Shown one piece after another: positions 11,600 to 22,238 of a DNA stretch of 64,000 nt (position 1 is its first letter; each line of letters opens with the position of its first letter). The stretch is taken from assembly GCF_000372725.1 (NCBI RefSeq), contig NW_005201080.1:8872-72871 (forward strand). Reading direction: 5' to 3'. Under the pieces are notes generated by a model that saw nothing but the letters and a program-made list of their open reading frames with translations, was not told where the DNA came from and made no database searches. Source of the stretch: Emiliania huxleyi CCMP1516 (Eukaryota > Haptophyta > Isochrysidales > Noelaerhabdaceae). A program made the position numbers and the translations under genes.

Positions 11600-12230
11600 G
11601 AGGGCGGCGGCGGGAAGGGTGGCGGGCGGAGGAGGAAAGGGGTGGGAGAGCGAGAGGGCGGCAGAGGCGAGGGTGGCGGCGGCGGTCGTGAGCAGCTCAC
11701 CGCCGTGCATGCCTGTGGCGAAAGAGAGGGGGGGGGAGGGGGGGGGGCAGGGGGCGAGGCAGCACACCGCGGAGGCTCTGCTGCAGGGGCCCGACGCCCT
11801 GGCCGCCGAAGGCCCCATCGCGCTTCTTCTCCTTCTTGACCGCGTCCGAATCCCCGGGCAGCACGCCGCCCTGCTTCTCGCGCGAGGCTGTGCCTGCGCG
11901 CGGGAGCGCGTGTGGAGGGAGCGCGTGTGGAGGGAGCACGAGAGGTGAGGGGTGGCGGAGGCGGTGAGGGCGGCGGCGGGGAGGGCGGCAGAGGCGAGGG
12001 TGGCGGCGGTGGTAATGAGCAGCTCACCGCCCTTGCGACTTGTAGCGGAGGGCGGAGGCGGTGAGGGGCGGCGGCGGCGAGGGCGGGGAGGGCGGGGGCG
12101 GGGAGGGCGGCGGCGGGAAGGGCGGCGGCGGCGGCGAGGGTGGTGGTTGCGGCGAGGGTGGTGGCGGCGACGGCGAGGGTGGTGGCACACAAAGCTTCGG
12201 AAGGGGCAGTGAGGAGTCGGAGTGGGCGTT
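11600..12230. repeat. Strand-asymmetric G-rich repeat block, probable large intron
   Basis: On + this block is runs of GGC, GAG and GGGG words with almost no other content. It contains a duplicated segment, at about 11663-11711 and 11988-12036, sharing GCAGAGGCGAGGGTGGCGGC followed by GAGCAGCTCACCGCC. On the gene strand it is C-rich and sits between two plausible exons, so it is most simply an intron that grew by tandem duplication. Confidence 0.6.
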
Positions 12231-12244
12231 CCGGCACCTCCCTC

Positions 12245-12440
12245 GCTAGACCGAAGCAGCGACCGCACCGCCCTCTGCCACTCGGCTTGGCCGATGCCGG
12301 GCGGCGGCCGGAAGGCGTTGGCGGCGACCACGAGCGAGCCGAGCTCGAGCCCCTTGCCCGCATCGACGGCGGCGCGCAGCAGCTCCACCTCGGAAGCCGA
12401 ACGGCAGATGCTGTACAGGCTCGCGCCTGCGACAGGGGGC
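12245..12440 (-). CDS. Short probable exon, unknown protein
   Basis: Encodes ASLYSICRSASEVELLRAAV, DAGKGLELGSLVVAANAFRP and PPGIGQAEWQRAVRSLLRSS. The composition is protein-like and differs from the low-complexity sequence on both sides. A CAG acceptor precedes ASLY and a GAG/GTGCCGG donor follows the last piece. No family recognised; it is probably part of the same minus-strand transcript as its neighbours. Confidence 0.35.
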
Positions 12441-12749
12441 TCGAGAGACTGGGGCGGGAGCAGGCGGTGCGAGGGGCGTGCTACACGGATGAGGGGCGGC
12501 TGCAAGGGTCTCGCGAGTGCTCGCACGTGCGTGGTAGGTATGCGGAGGTGCTGTCGCTGGCCTAGGCACACGCACCGCCTCCGCCTCCGCCTCCTCCTTG
12601 TCCGCCTGCGGACGGGTGGCGGCGCGACTCAAGGGACGAGGCATGCGAGTGGCGCCGAGGGCGGAAGAAGGGTGGGCTTCAGCGGCCGTGCGAGTACGAG
12701 GGCCGCGCGGCCGTGCGAGCGAGGTTGGGATCGAGGGGGACGTGCACGC

Positions 12750-13310
12750 ACTCCGGCCGCCGCCGCCGAACTGCGCGGTTGCCGCGAAGCCGTGGCGGCT
12801 CTCGGCGCCAATCTTGCGGCCAAGGAAGAGGGCGACGAAGCACTCCATCGCCCTAAGCACGAGTAGAGCGGTGAGGCTCGCCCGAGTAAGCTGGCCGCAT
12901 GGCGGGCCGCACAGAGCCACGTCGTCGCTGCCGTCGACGAAGATGCGGACGCCGTGCCCTCCAGTCGCGTCGGCAGTCAGGCCGGCGGCGCACGCGGCCA
13001 GGTGCAGCACCTGCATCAGACCGTTGTCGCCGCTCGAGTTGATGGCGCCGTACTTGCTGCAGTCGCCGGCAAAGTTGGCGTCCCGGCCCTTGCCCGCCAT
13101 CACGAGGAGATAGACGCGCCCGTCCTGAGACGCCTGCTTGAGGGCGGCCTCGACCCGCGTCTTGAGGACGGCGAGCTGCAGGCCGAGGCGCCGCTGCTTG
13201 CCCGTCGAGCCGAAGCCCTTTGCGTTGACCGCCCCCCAGACGGCGTCGGACGATGGGTTCGTCTGGAGGAAGTCGTGCAGCTGCCTACACAATATGATTC
13301 TGACACGTTG
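12750..13310 (-). CDS. Probable exon, uncharacterised globular domain
   Basis: Encodes a globular-looking stretch: LHDFLQTNPSSDAVWGAVNA, QLAVLKTRVEAALKQA, DGRVYLLVMAGKGRD, FAGDCSKYGAINSSGDNGLM, HGVRIFVDGSDDVALCGPPC and LLVLRAMECFVALFLGRK. The alternating hydrophobic strands and Gly turns suggest an alpha/beta domain; I do not recognise the family. It is separated from the next upstream piece by about 45-55 nt near 13285-13340 that could be a GC-AG intron (donor after LM, acceptor TAGGCAG), which is not proven. Confidence 0.4.
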
Positions 13311-13329
13311 AAGATTTGGACATTTCACG

Positions 13330-14408
13330 AGCCATCAGCCTCGGTGCCGAAATCAGGAGCCTCAGGGCCGAAGCCAAGATCCAGCCGACGGCGACGTACG
13401 TGCCCTGGTCCACCTGGCCGCCGTCCGCCACGCTCATCCGCTCCAGGAAGTCGACGATGGCGACCGAGAAGCCGCGATAGTCGTCGAGGTTGCCGAGCGG
13501 CGGGATGATCGCGAGCATCGCCTATATAGCGTGGCGACTCGCCCCGTGCGGGGCAGCCACTCGGCACTCAAGATGGGCTTCCAAATTTGCGGCGCCTCGA
13601 GCTGCTTGTCGCTGAAGCGGCTGAGCGCGCCCTCCATGGTGCAGGCGTTGCCGAAGCCGGCGAGCAGCCCGCGAGCCCTCCGCTCGTCCGCGTCGCCGAG
13701 CGCCTCGTAGCTCAGCTGCACGCGCCGCACGATCTCGCGGACGGCCTCGGGCGCGACCCTCGAGCACGAGAAGAAGACGTCCGGGTCGATCTCGGAGTCG
13801 GCGAGGGCGACGCGCCCGCGCGCCCACACCACGCAGGAGTGCGCCTCGGCGTCGGCGGGGGAGTACTTCTTCCGCTCGAACAGCTTCACCAGGCTACGCG
13901 CGTCGCCCAGCGAAGAAGGCTTGCGGAAGAGGCGGAACGTGCGTCGCGTAACGTCCTCCACGATAGCCGCCACCTCGGTCGTGATGGTCTCGATGTCGCG
14001 CGCCCGCTCCGCCGGCAGCATCACCTGCAGCGACGGCGTCGCGCCGCCGCTGACCAGGAACGACTGCAGGTCAGTGAGCTGCGGCGCGTTCTTGTGGAGG
14101 GTGGGGCTGATGAGCTCGATGACGAACGTCTCGTGGCGCCGCGAAGGGCAGACGACCTCGAGACAGTAGATCTTGTCCTTGTACTTCTCCCAGCTCTTCA
14201 CCACCTCGAGCGCAGCCTCGGCGAGCGTGCGCTCGATCGCGATGATCGCGTCCTTGAGCGTGCCGGTGTACAGCACGTCAATATCGCCAGGCTGTTGGCC
14301 GTCCCGCCGCGTTAGCGGGCATGCGCAGCTGCCCTTGAAGTCGAGTTCCGCCTTGAGGACGGCGGCGGCCACGCGCGACCAGATCTCATCCGTCTTCGAC
14401 GGGAACAT
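13330..14408 (-). CDS. Uncharacterised protein segment, possible nucleotidyltransferase-like start
   Basis: From ATG at 14406-14408: MFPSKTDEIWSRVAAAVLKA, then PGDIDVLYTGTLKDAIIA, which recalls the GD-D core of nucleotidyltransferases. Next come KDKIYCLEVVCPSRRHETFV, IETITTEVAAIVEDVTRR and KPILSAEWLPRTGRVA. A second frame (13340-13518) continues naturally with MLAIIPPLGNLDDYRGFSV and AIVDFLERMSVADGGQ. The junction near 13530 has no clean GT-AG or GC-AG intron, so a frameshift, an assembly error or an unusual splice is possible. No family recognised. Confidence 0.45.
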
Positions 14409-14859
14409 GAGTGGTCGCCACCACGCCGCCTCCTCCTGCAGCGGAGGGAGAGGGGGGAGAGGCGCTGTCGGTGGTGCGGGTGGCGACGTGGAAGGTACAG
14501 TGCCGTCGTGGTGCGTATTCGTGTGCTCTAGCCGTGAGGCTGGACTCCCGCGCCACTAGTGAGTCGAACGGTTGCCAATTATCGGTCGGGCGGTGTTGGC
14601 GAGGGTACGGGTGAGGGCAAACGTCGGAAGGTGCCGTTTGAAGCGATTTCGGGGGTCTCGGGGCGATGGTGGCCGAGAGAAGGGCCTCGAGGGCGAGAGG
14701 CTGCGTTGGGGTCTGGTGGTGTGGATCTGGCGTGATGAAGGCAGGGCCCTGCGACTACTAGGGCGCGTAGAAGCCGAAGGTCGGCGTACACGGGCACTAC
14801 GTGCCGGCGTCTTGTGGGGAAAACGTGCGATCTCGGGCAAGGTGCAGGCGCGTGTGTGC

Positions 14860-15530
14860 GCGTGTCGTCACCTCGGGCTCGAGCGGGAACGTCACGAGCG
14901 TGACCGTGTTCGCCGCCGCCGTTGCCGTCTTGTGCTTCTTGCCCGACCCTTGCCCGCCCTTCGGAGAGCTGAGCTTGCCCATCACCGTCGGGCTCTCCCC
15001 CTGATGACACCGACGGCACGGGCTCCGAGGGCGCCCGAGTAGGGGTGTGCGTGCGCGGTCGGGGCAGACTGCGTATGTAGAGTGCTGGGGCGTCGTCTCG
15101 GGTCGTGTGTGTGGCGCTATCCTAGTCGACCCGCGCGTGGGCGGAGGTGAGGCCGAGCTTTTGGACAGGCGAGTGCGCGAGGGAGTGGAAGGTTCGACGT
15201 TTCAGCGAGCTGTCTGTGAGTGGGAGGCGTCCCGGCTACGTAGCTTGGGGCGTGCGTGGGCTGGCCGTCACCGTTCGACGCATGAGCTCTCGCCAGAAAT
15301 CGGGAGGCTGCTCCGCGAATGCCTCGGCCTCCGCGTCGTGCTTGCGCCACGCGTCGGCCAGCGAGGGGGCGCGCAGCCCCGCCGGACTGTGGTAGATGGA
15401 GTACGTGCGCTCCGAGGAGGTCGTGCGCTGCTCGACGCTCCAGCCGGGCGGCACGTCGTCGTCGTCCTACGTGCGCAACGGCGGCCGCATCTCTCGACTG
15501 AAAGGGCCTTCTCTCTCAGCCGCATCTCTC
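14860..15530 (-). CDS. Probable exons with a second PPGW (MBD-like) module
   Basis: The upstream exon encodes PPGWSVEQRTTSSERTYSIY, HSPAGLRAPSLADAWRKH and FAEQPPDFWRELMRRTV. This PPGW, short loop, aromatic strand and SPAG turn resembles the module at about 10390 and recalls methyl-CpG-binding folds. A GTGACGG donor follows. A second exon (about 14860-15010) encodes VMGKLSSPKGGQGSGKKHKT and NTVTLVTFPLEPE before another GTGACG donor. These may be the 5' end of the transcript that continues through 14408. No initiating ATG could be fixed. Confidence 0.4.
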
Positions 15531-15540
15531 TCGAGCAATC

Positions 15541-17246
15541 ACCTGTTTCTGTTCGGGGTCACGGCTATGTCTCGGCTATATCTCGGCTATATCTCGATTC
15601 ATTCATTTCAGACTGTTGGTGGGTGGGGTGTGGGGGGGAGGGGGGGCGCGGGCCTTGAGCCCGACCGCGGTCTGGTTGTTGCCGCTGTGCCTCCGCCATG
15701 GCAGAGGGGCGGTAAGCTTCCCCCTAATCCCCCCCCTCCCCCTTGTGGGCGCTGTGGCTGCGCTGGTGAAACGACCGACCAGATCTTCTCAAAGAAGATG
15801 TGGTCGAGCTACGTTTCCAGTGCCGGTGCGGCGCGCGCGCACGCGGGCGGAGGGTGGGGATAGGCGGGGGAGCTTACTGCTTGACAGCCTACGGCGGCGA
15901 TGAGAGGAGGTGTGTCAGTGGACTGGGAGTTTGAGGAGTGCAACGCGTGCTCGGCGGACCGTCCTCGCGGTGCGCTGCCACTGCGACCTGCACGGCGCAG
16001 CGCGAGGGTGGTGTCAGTAGCACCCACTGCACCACTACCGCCCCTCCCCTCCCGGCGCTTGCGGCGCTCGCAGCAGAATGGCTTGTCCAAGCGCACCGAG
16101 CGGTGTCGGCTCCCTGCCAACACACAGGGTGCGCGCAGGGTGAGGTGAGCGCGGGCATGCGGCGTGTGCCGAGCTGGGTGTGCGCCGCACGGCACGCCTT
16201 GGTCGCGGCGGGGGCCTCGTCGGAGTTGGCTGCGCAAGGGTGGTGCGGCAGCGTGAGGTGTTGGTGCGCCCGTGCGTGTAAGGCGCGGGATTGCAGGTTG
16301 TGTGCGCGTGAGGAGTTGGTGTCGGCGGCGCCCTGGAATGACGATCGCTTCAAGCTCCGATGCCGTTGGAGCGCGGGCCATCGGGGAGAGGGGGAGGTCA
16401 TCGGAGAGCGACAGAGGAAGCGGACGTCCGACCGCGGCGCCGCTCCAACGGCAACGGCTTTGGTGGCAAAAGGAAAGAAATCAAAATAAAAAACGGCCGT
16501 TTTATCATTAACATTAATGACAACAACCGCCTTTGCAATCAGTAGTTCATCGCGCAATATTCGGGGCGCCGTTTTCGCTTGAAGGCGGCGCGGGGGGCGC
16601 GCTTGAACGAACGGCGCAGTGGCAGCAGTGGAGAAGTGGCCAGCAGTCGCAGCCGTGGAATCCGCTCCAACCAACCTGCGCGCACTCTGCGCGCACTCTG
16701 CAGCTCGCGGCGCCCACCGGCTACCTACTGTGCACGACGGCGCCTTCGCGCCACCTGTGGATGCCACGGCCGGCACCCGTGCACCCTGCCGGCCGCGGTG
16801 GTGGGAGCGGCGCGCGCGCACAACACGCTCGTCGAGCACGAGCATGCCGCGGCTGCGGCACAGGAGACGAATCCGGTGCAGGGCTCGAGCTGAGAGTATA
16901 CAACTAACAAGCAAGTGTCTTGCGTAAGGCCCCGACACACTACCCATCACTAAGAGGCGCAGCCGGCAGCAGTTCCGCGCCAGCTGCGGGAGAGCTTGCA
17001 GCGCGAAGCGGAAATGGCGGAGGAGCTGCAGCGGAGGGTGGGTGCGTCCAGTGCAGCGCGCCGGTGAGCGGTGAGGGAGTGGGAGGCACGGGCCACTCCC
17101 ACAGCTCGGCGCACACGGTGGCGGCGGCGGCGGCCGAGGGTTCATGTGTGGAGAAGCTTACCTCAGGACAAGTGGTGAACAACCTCACTGCTCACAGCTT
17201 GTGGTCGTGTGTAATCCTCTCGCACACATGCACATGTACATGTGCA
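15541..17246. other. Repeat-rich spacer with hairpins; no gene recognised
   Basis: No convincing coding region. A 12-bp perfect inverted repeat (GCCGTTGGAGCG and its complement, at about 16361 and 16441) brackets about 70 bp. Just downstream is an AT-richer island (16470-16560) with the palindrome AAAACGGCCGTTTT and the near-palindrome TCATTAACATTAATGA. The 15540-15600 stretch has tandem TCTCGGCTATA words like those in the intron at 9241-9515. Confidence 0.45.
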
Positions 17247-18510
17247 TGAGCGATTCTAAGATCAGGTTTGCCAGACCTCCCCACTGGAAAACGAACATCG
17301 GACGTTTCAAATCTCAAATAAATCTCGAAACACACTTGAATGCTCACTTGGCAGGTAACATATGCGCCGCGCGCCCCAACCGCTCCTCTGGTCGCCGCCG
17401 GCCTCCGCGGCGGCGGCGATGTCCCAGCGCCACCCATCGGCCAGCCCTCAGATCGATCGATCGGCGCTCAAAGTCGGCTTCAGATCCGAGAACGCTGCTG
17501 GCGCCGCCGCCGATCCCAGCGGCGACGCCAGCAGCTTCCTCTGCTCTCCAATGCGCCGAGAAGCGACGCGGGGGTGCTCGGCCCGCCATGGACGACGAAG
17601 GCTCCGCCGGGCGCGCGTCGGCCGGTCCGGTGGCACCCTCTGGAGCAGGCGGACATCGCTTCCAGGGAGGGGGGCGTGCTTCTGCTCACACCACATGCTA
17701 GGGGGGGGGGGTCCGACCCCCCCCAGAGGCTTCACCACATGCTAGGGGGGGGGTCCCGCCCCCCCCAGCACCTTCACCACATGCTAGGGGGGGGGTCGTG
17801 GCCGAGGACCCCCCCAGAGACTCGTGGTCAGACCCTCCGGGCCCTTGATTTTACGCCTCATTTCGCAGCATTTTCGAGGGGGAAATCATCCTTTGGAGCT
17901 ACATGAGCCTTGAGACTGGTCAGATTCTCCAAGATATTGGACTTTCAGCCACGATTTCACAACTTTGGGGGCAAAATCGGCTCTCTGCACTCTGGCGGCT
18001 ATTCCTAGCCCACGAACTGCTGGGGGGTGCCCACCACATGCTAGGGGGGGGGTCCGACCCCCCCCAGAGGCTTCACCACATCCAAGCGGGGGGGGTCCCG
18101 ACCCCCCCAGCGCCTTCACCACATGCTAGGGGGGGGGTGGAGCGTGAGCAGAAGCACGCCCCCCTCCCTGGAAGCGATGTCCGCCTGCTCCTGCGCGCGG
18201 CACCTGGACCTGCCGGCGCCCCGACGACAGCCGTCGCGCCACCGCTGATGGAGGGGCGGTCGGCGCCGCTGCCGCCGCGCCGCCGGTGGGAGGGGCACTG
18301 GTGGTGGCCTGGGCGGCCCTCCGCCGCCGCTCGGGGCGCCCGGGCAGCGGTGGCAGCCTCAGAGGGGAGCGGAGAAGCGGTTGGGCGGGCCCTCCTGGCT
18401 AGTGCCATTTCACTGTGGCACAGCTCGCGTTACAAAACCTTGATTTTGACCATTTGCGAACTATTGTACCTCTCGGTGCCCAGTGCCATCCCTGATCTTA
18501 GAATCGCTCA
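17247..18510. mobile_element. Fold-back (TIR-bounded) non-coding element
   Basis: Bases 17247-17266 and 18491-18510 are perfect 20-bp inverted repeats (TGAGCGATTCTAAGATCAGG and its complement). Nested inside is a second inverted repeat of about 47 bp (about 17643-17690 and 18146-18193). Within those arms are two clusters of G-tract minisatellite. No transposase frame was seen and no clear target-site duplication flanks the outer arms. The structure matches a fold-back or large MITE-type DNA element; the superfamily is unknown. Confidence 0.7.
17690..18140. repeat. G-tract/C-tract minisatellite in two clusters
   Basis: Units of roughly 40-45 bp contain CTTCACCACATGCTAGG, eight to ten G, a short spacer such as TCCGA, and seven to eight C. 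Three units lie at about 17690-17815 and three at about 18030-18140. Each unit can fold into a G:C hairpin, and the G runs could form quadruplexes. The clusters lie inside the fold-back element. Confidence 0.85.
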
Positions 18511-18639
18511 CAGTTGTGCATATGCAAGATACACAGAGATCGCAGCCGCCGTTGACGTCCAGGGTCCACCCCTCCGTACCGTAACGGGCCGTAACTCCGG
18601 ACGAATCGGAATCGCACACCGACCGGCTGACACACAACT

Positions 18640-20700
18640 CTAGAATTCCCGTTCGAATGCCGCGGGCTCCGACAGAGCCGTGGGTGCGACCGGGGGCGAA
18701 GCGCCAAGGCGCGCCTCGAGCAATCCCACGATGGCCCTCCTCAGCTCCGTGTAGTGATGATGCTCAAATTGCCCGCTTACCTCGAGCGGCGATTGCCCGT
18801 CGTGCGGCCTGCGAGGGTCCGCCCCCGCCTCGAGCAGCGCCTCGACCGTATCCACAGCCAACGCTCTGCACGCCAACCAAAGGCAAGGCGCACCCGACGA
18901 CGACGTTGTCTCTGGCGAGACTCTGTCCTCGAGGAGCCGCTTCGCCTGGGGGCGCAATTCATTCCCCAGAGACCTGCTCTGGCTCACGCGGACGAGAGCG
19001 GCACACTTCCTGCTCCGCCGCGCCACGTCCGCCAAAGCGCGCAACGCCGCGGCCGTCGTGTACTCGACGGGCGGGGGGTGCGTCCTCGGCAGAAGAGGCA
19101 AGTACTCGGTTAGCATGCGAAACCGCTCCTTGGGGTGCGTGGAAAACGCTCCCTGCCTGTGGTCGAACGCGTCGCCTCCCAACGGCGGTTTCACCGCGTT
19201 GGGGTCGGCTCCTGATGGGGAGTCGTAGCCGTCCTCCTCGACGTCCTCCTCGGACGGCAGCGACCCCTCCTCCTCGACGTCCTCCTCGAGCGGCTGCGAC
19301 GACGACGACGCGGCGGCGCCTCCAGTGCCGCGGCCGCGCGGTATCGGGGCGTTCACAAGATATCGGGAATGCTTGGGCTCGTCGAACTCGGCGGGGGACA
19401 CGCAGAGCCACGTGAACAGCTCGCCTGGCGCATCAGCAGAGTCGGCCGTGGGGAAGAGCCGCCGCAGCACGCGAGGGAGAGGGACGCCATCGTGCAGCGC
19501 GGCCATCTCGGCCGCCAAGCCGACGGCCGCGCAGAAGGAGGGGATGTCCGCGCGCGCCGCCCACCGCCGGGACGCCAGCTCGGCGAACCTGAGCAGCTGC
19601 GACTTGTGCACCGTCCACGTCGGCCCGTCCGGCAGCACCGCCTCGACGAGCGCGTACGTGCCGCTCGAGTCGGAGATGGGCGGCACGTGGTGAAAGACGT
19701 CGGTCACGACGACCGGGTAGCGGTGCCACGGGTGGGCGGGCGGGTCGAGCGCGGGCGGCTTCTGGAAGAGCGTGCCGTCCCCCTTGTGGGCCTTGGTTGG
19801 CCGTCTGAGGTGCGGCTCCTCCGAGACCCAGGCGATGACGCCCCGCTTCACCTTGCGTACCAAGAGCTCCTCCTCCGGCCGCTGGTCGCTCGACCCCTTC
19901 GACGCCCTGGCGCGGTCACGCGCGCGCGCCTTGCCCGTCTCCGACTTGGTGCCCGACGTGTTGTGCGGGGGACGGTACCGTCCCTGTGCAGGGGAGGCGG
20001 AGGAGGGATGCCGAGGCGGGCGCGGCGCGGCGCTGCGGGGGAGGGCGGTGGGCGCACGTCGGGCATGTGCTTGAGGAGGCCCATCGCGGCGTCCTCCTTG
20101 CTGAGGCCGACCGGGACGATCGGCCGGCATTCGCCGACCTTGATCCACTTGCCGTCCGAGCGGGGCAGATTTGTAACCGGGCTGGTGTCCGAGGCGAGCA
20201 TCGAGACGGGCAGCATGGCAACCTCCGGCTCCGCCGAGTAGCGCACGTCGTAGCGCTCGCCCCCTCGCTGCGCCTTGCTGTGGCGCAAGCCGACCTTTGG
20301 GAAGGGCTTCCCGGCCAGCGGCTCGTCGGGCACCACATAGGTCTCAAACAGCTCGTACTCTCGCACGCCGGTCTGGTGACCGCGCAGCGCCTTGTGAATC
20401 TGACAGCGGGAGAGCGGATCGGGCAATGTGGGTCGGGTGCGGGCGGATGGGTGGAGGGCAACGTGCGCAGGCCACCTCAAGCACAGCGGCGGTGTAGTTC
20501 GACCACGACCTGCCGACGAGCCAGCGAAGCGCTTCGAGATCAGGCCGAGTGCCGTCCGGATTGACCGCGATGCACTTGGTGTGGCCGTATACGAAGAACT
20601 CGGCGGACACGATCTCCAGGACGACGAGCCTGTCGTACGCGATCCGCCCTCCCAGGGGGCGGCACTCTCGCCAGGCGCACTCGATGCGCTGCGTGCGCAT
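18640..20700 (-). CDS. Ankyrin-repeat protein, three exons
   Basis: Exon 1 (20476-20700) encodes RTQRIECAWRECRPLGG, AYDRLVVLEIVSAEFFVYGH and CIAVNPDGTRPDLEALRWL. A 76-nt GT-AG intron (20400-20475) leads to IHKALRGHQTGVREYELFET and YVVPDEPLAGKPFPKVGL. A 74-nt GT-AG intron (19984-20057) leads to a long exon with HRYPVVVTDVFHHVPPISDS, an acidic repeat (LEEDVEEEG, SEEDVEEDG) and a C-terminal ankyrin-like pair (APCLWLACRALAVDTVEALL, EAGADPRRPHDGQSPLEV). The total is about 636 residues if translation starts at the ATG at 20700; a start further upstream is possible. The N-terminal domain is unrecognised. Function unknown; ankyrin repeats bind proteins. Confidence 0.6.
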
Positions 20701-20789
20701 CTCTGTGTCCTGGATTCGACACTTCAGCACCAGCAGGTGGGCTTTTTTAGTACTCGAGTACCAGCAGGTGGGCTCGCTAGTCGCTCGCC

Positions 20790-20818
20790 GGCCCGCGCAG
20801 CACGCGCGGGCCTTTTTT
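20790..20818 (+). terminator. GC hairpin followed by six T, terminator-like
   Basis: A perfect 9-bp stem (GGCCCGCGC, loop AGCAC, GCGCGGGCC) runs directly into TTTTTT on +. This is the shape of a bacterial intrinsic terminator, and the T run could stop RNA polymerase III. No RNA gene was found upstream on +, so the role is uncertain. It lies just 5' of the ankyrin gene on the other strand. Confidence 0.35.
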
Positions 20819-20919
20819 GTGGTCGGATGTTGGTCGTCTCGAATTTGATCGTGGGCAGGGCGTGAGAAAGCTGGACGGCTCGGTCGATGCGAGCCACTAC
20901 CTGGTTTTTGTTTTGGCAT

Positions 20920-20990
20920 GGTACGGGACCCCTCGATCGTCTCGCCCTCCCTCACTGGTGTGTTCATTGGGTGGGGTCATAACAAACACG
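20920..20990 (-). repeat. Dispersed repeat, copy 1 (partner at 45750-45820)
   Basis: Read on the minus strand this segment nearly matches 45750-45820 on +. It runs from GTGTTTGTTATGACCCC through AATGAACA and AGTGAGGGAGGGCGAGACGA to GGTCCCGTACCATGC. One or two substitutions and a C-run length difference separate the copies. Both lie close 5' to a gene reading the same way. Confidence 0.8.
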
Positions 20991-21227
20991 CCACGGGATA
21001 ACAAACCAAGCCCGGACTGCCCCCCCCCCCCCCCCCCGCCCCACCACCACCACCACCCACCCACCCACTCCCATCCCCAATCCCGCCAACCAACCCGCGC
21101 GCACCCTCACCGTCGCCTCGCGCTGTGCGTCGTGATCCGCAGCCGCAAGGTCTGTCGCTCTCTGCCGTGCTCGCGCGTCGGCCCCGCCGGGCCCCGCGCC
21201 CTTGCTGCCCGGCCGAGGCTGGAGAAG

Positions 21228-21545
21228 TCATTCGAGGTCGATGCCGCGGTCCTCGCACACGGCCACCAGCTCAGGCTGCTCCTCGCTGCCCACGAGCAGC
21301 GTCTGCACGCGAGGGGAGGTGCGATGAGCATTGGGCGGGGGAGGGGCGTGTGGCGAGGGGGGCGTCACGCGCCTTCAGGCTCGGGGCGGCCCCCTCCTTG
21401 AGGGCGGCGGCCAGCGCCTTGCAGCCCTCGTCGCCAATCTCGTCGTTGCAGAGAGAGAGCTTCTCGAGCCGCGGCGCTGCCCCCTCCTTGCCGAGGGCGG
21501 CGGCCAGCGCCTTGCAGCCCTCGTCGCCAATCTTGTTGCCAATAG
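21228..21545 (-). CDS. Leucine-rich-repeat gene, 3' fragment
   Basis: Two RNI-type leucine-rich repeats are encoded: NKIGDEGCKALAAALGKE, GAAPRLEKLSLCNDEIGDEG and CKALAAALKEGAAPSLK. A 70-nt GC-AG intron (21303-21372, donor GCGCGT) leads to a short last exon, TLLVGSEEQPELVAVCEDRG, ending IDLE and TGA at 21228-21230. The frame closes just upstream of 21545, so only the C-terminus of a larger LRR protein is present. It is a truncated copy or a gene whose 5' part was displaced. The RCC1 fragment reads towards it from the other side. Confidence 0.55.
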
Positions 21546-21614
21546 GGTGGAGCGTCCAGACATTCCTTTGTTACGTAATTTCTCGGGATCGGCTGAAGCC
21601 GTTTTGGCCCGCTG

Positions 21615-21836
21615 GGCCACGGCGACACGCAGAGCCAGCTGTTGCCGAAGAAGGTTGAGGCCTTTGCAGGTCAGCGCGTCGTCGCTGTGGCGGCTGGAGG
21701 TCTGCACAACCTCGCCCTCACTGCTGACGGCGCCCCCTTTAGCTGGGGCTATGGAGGGGAAGGCCAGCTGGGCCACGGGGAGGACCGGCGGCAGCCGTTG
21801 CCCAAGAAGATCGAGGCCTTGGCGCCGGGGCAGTGA
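21615..21836 (+). pseudogene. RCC1-repeat fragment
   Basis: Two RCC1 (beta-propeller) repeats in one frame: LGHGDTQSQLLPKKVEAF, GQRVVAVAAGGLHNLALTAD and APFSWGYGGEGQLGHGEDRR. It stops at 21834-21836 after EALAPGQ. A complete RCC1 propeller needs about seven repeats. No further repeats were found on either side, so this is a fragment, possibly captured and moved with the neighbouring LRR piece. Confidence 0.55.
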
Positions 21837-22238
21837 GGTATCGGGCGCTCTCCGTCACTCTCGACAGACAACACATTTCCTCTACGCGCGCGCACTGCGC
21901 TGCAAAGACGGCACGCCTCGCGATGAAAGTCGTCGAGAGGGAGAGCAGGAGAGGCGCGGCGAAGTGCACGAACATGTTCGGGCTCCTGCGCCCCCTCGGG
22001 TATTGCAATGTGTCAAATAATCTCTTCAAGATTCCTCGTACCTCAGACACCATCCTCCTCTAGCGCCGTAAGACACCTGAGAGTGCGAGCTTTATTGCTC
22101 CGACCGAGCATCGATTACGGTGCCTGGACACTTGCCTGGACAGTGCGCCGCCACAGGCCGAAGCTGGGGCGGGGACGGCAGGCGGGGGCGCAGAAAGATC
22201 TCAGCGGTAGGGCCGACAGGTTTATGAGGCGGTGCACC

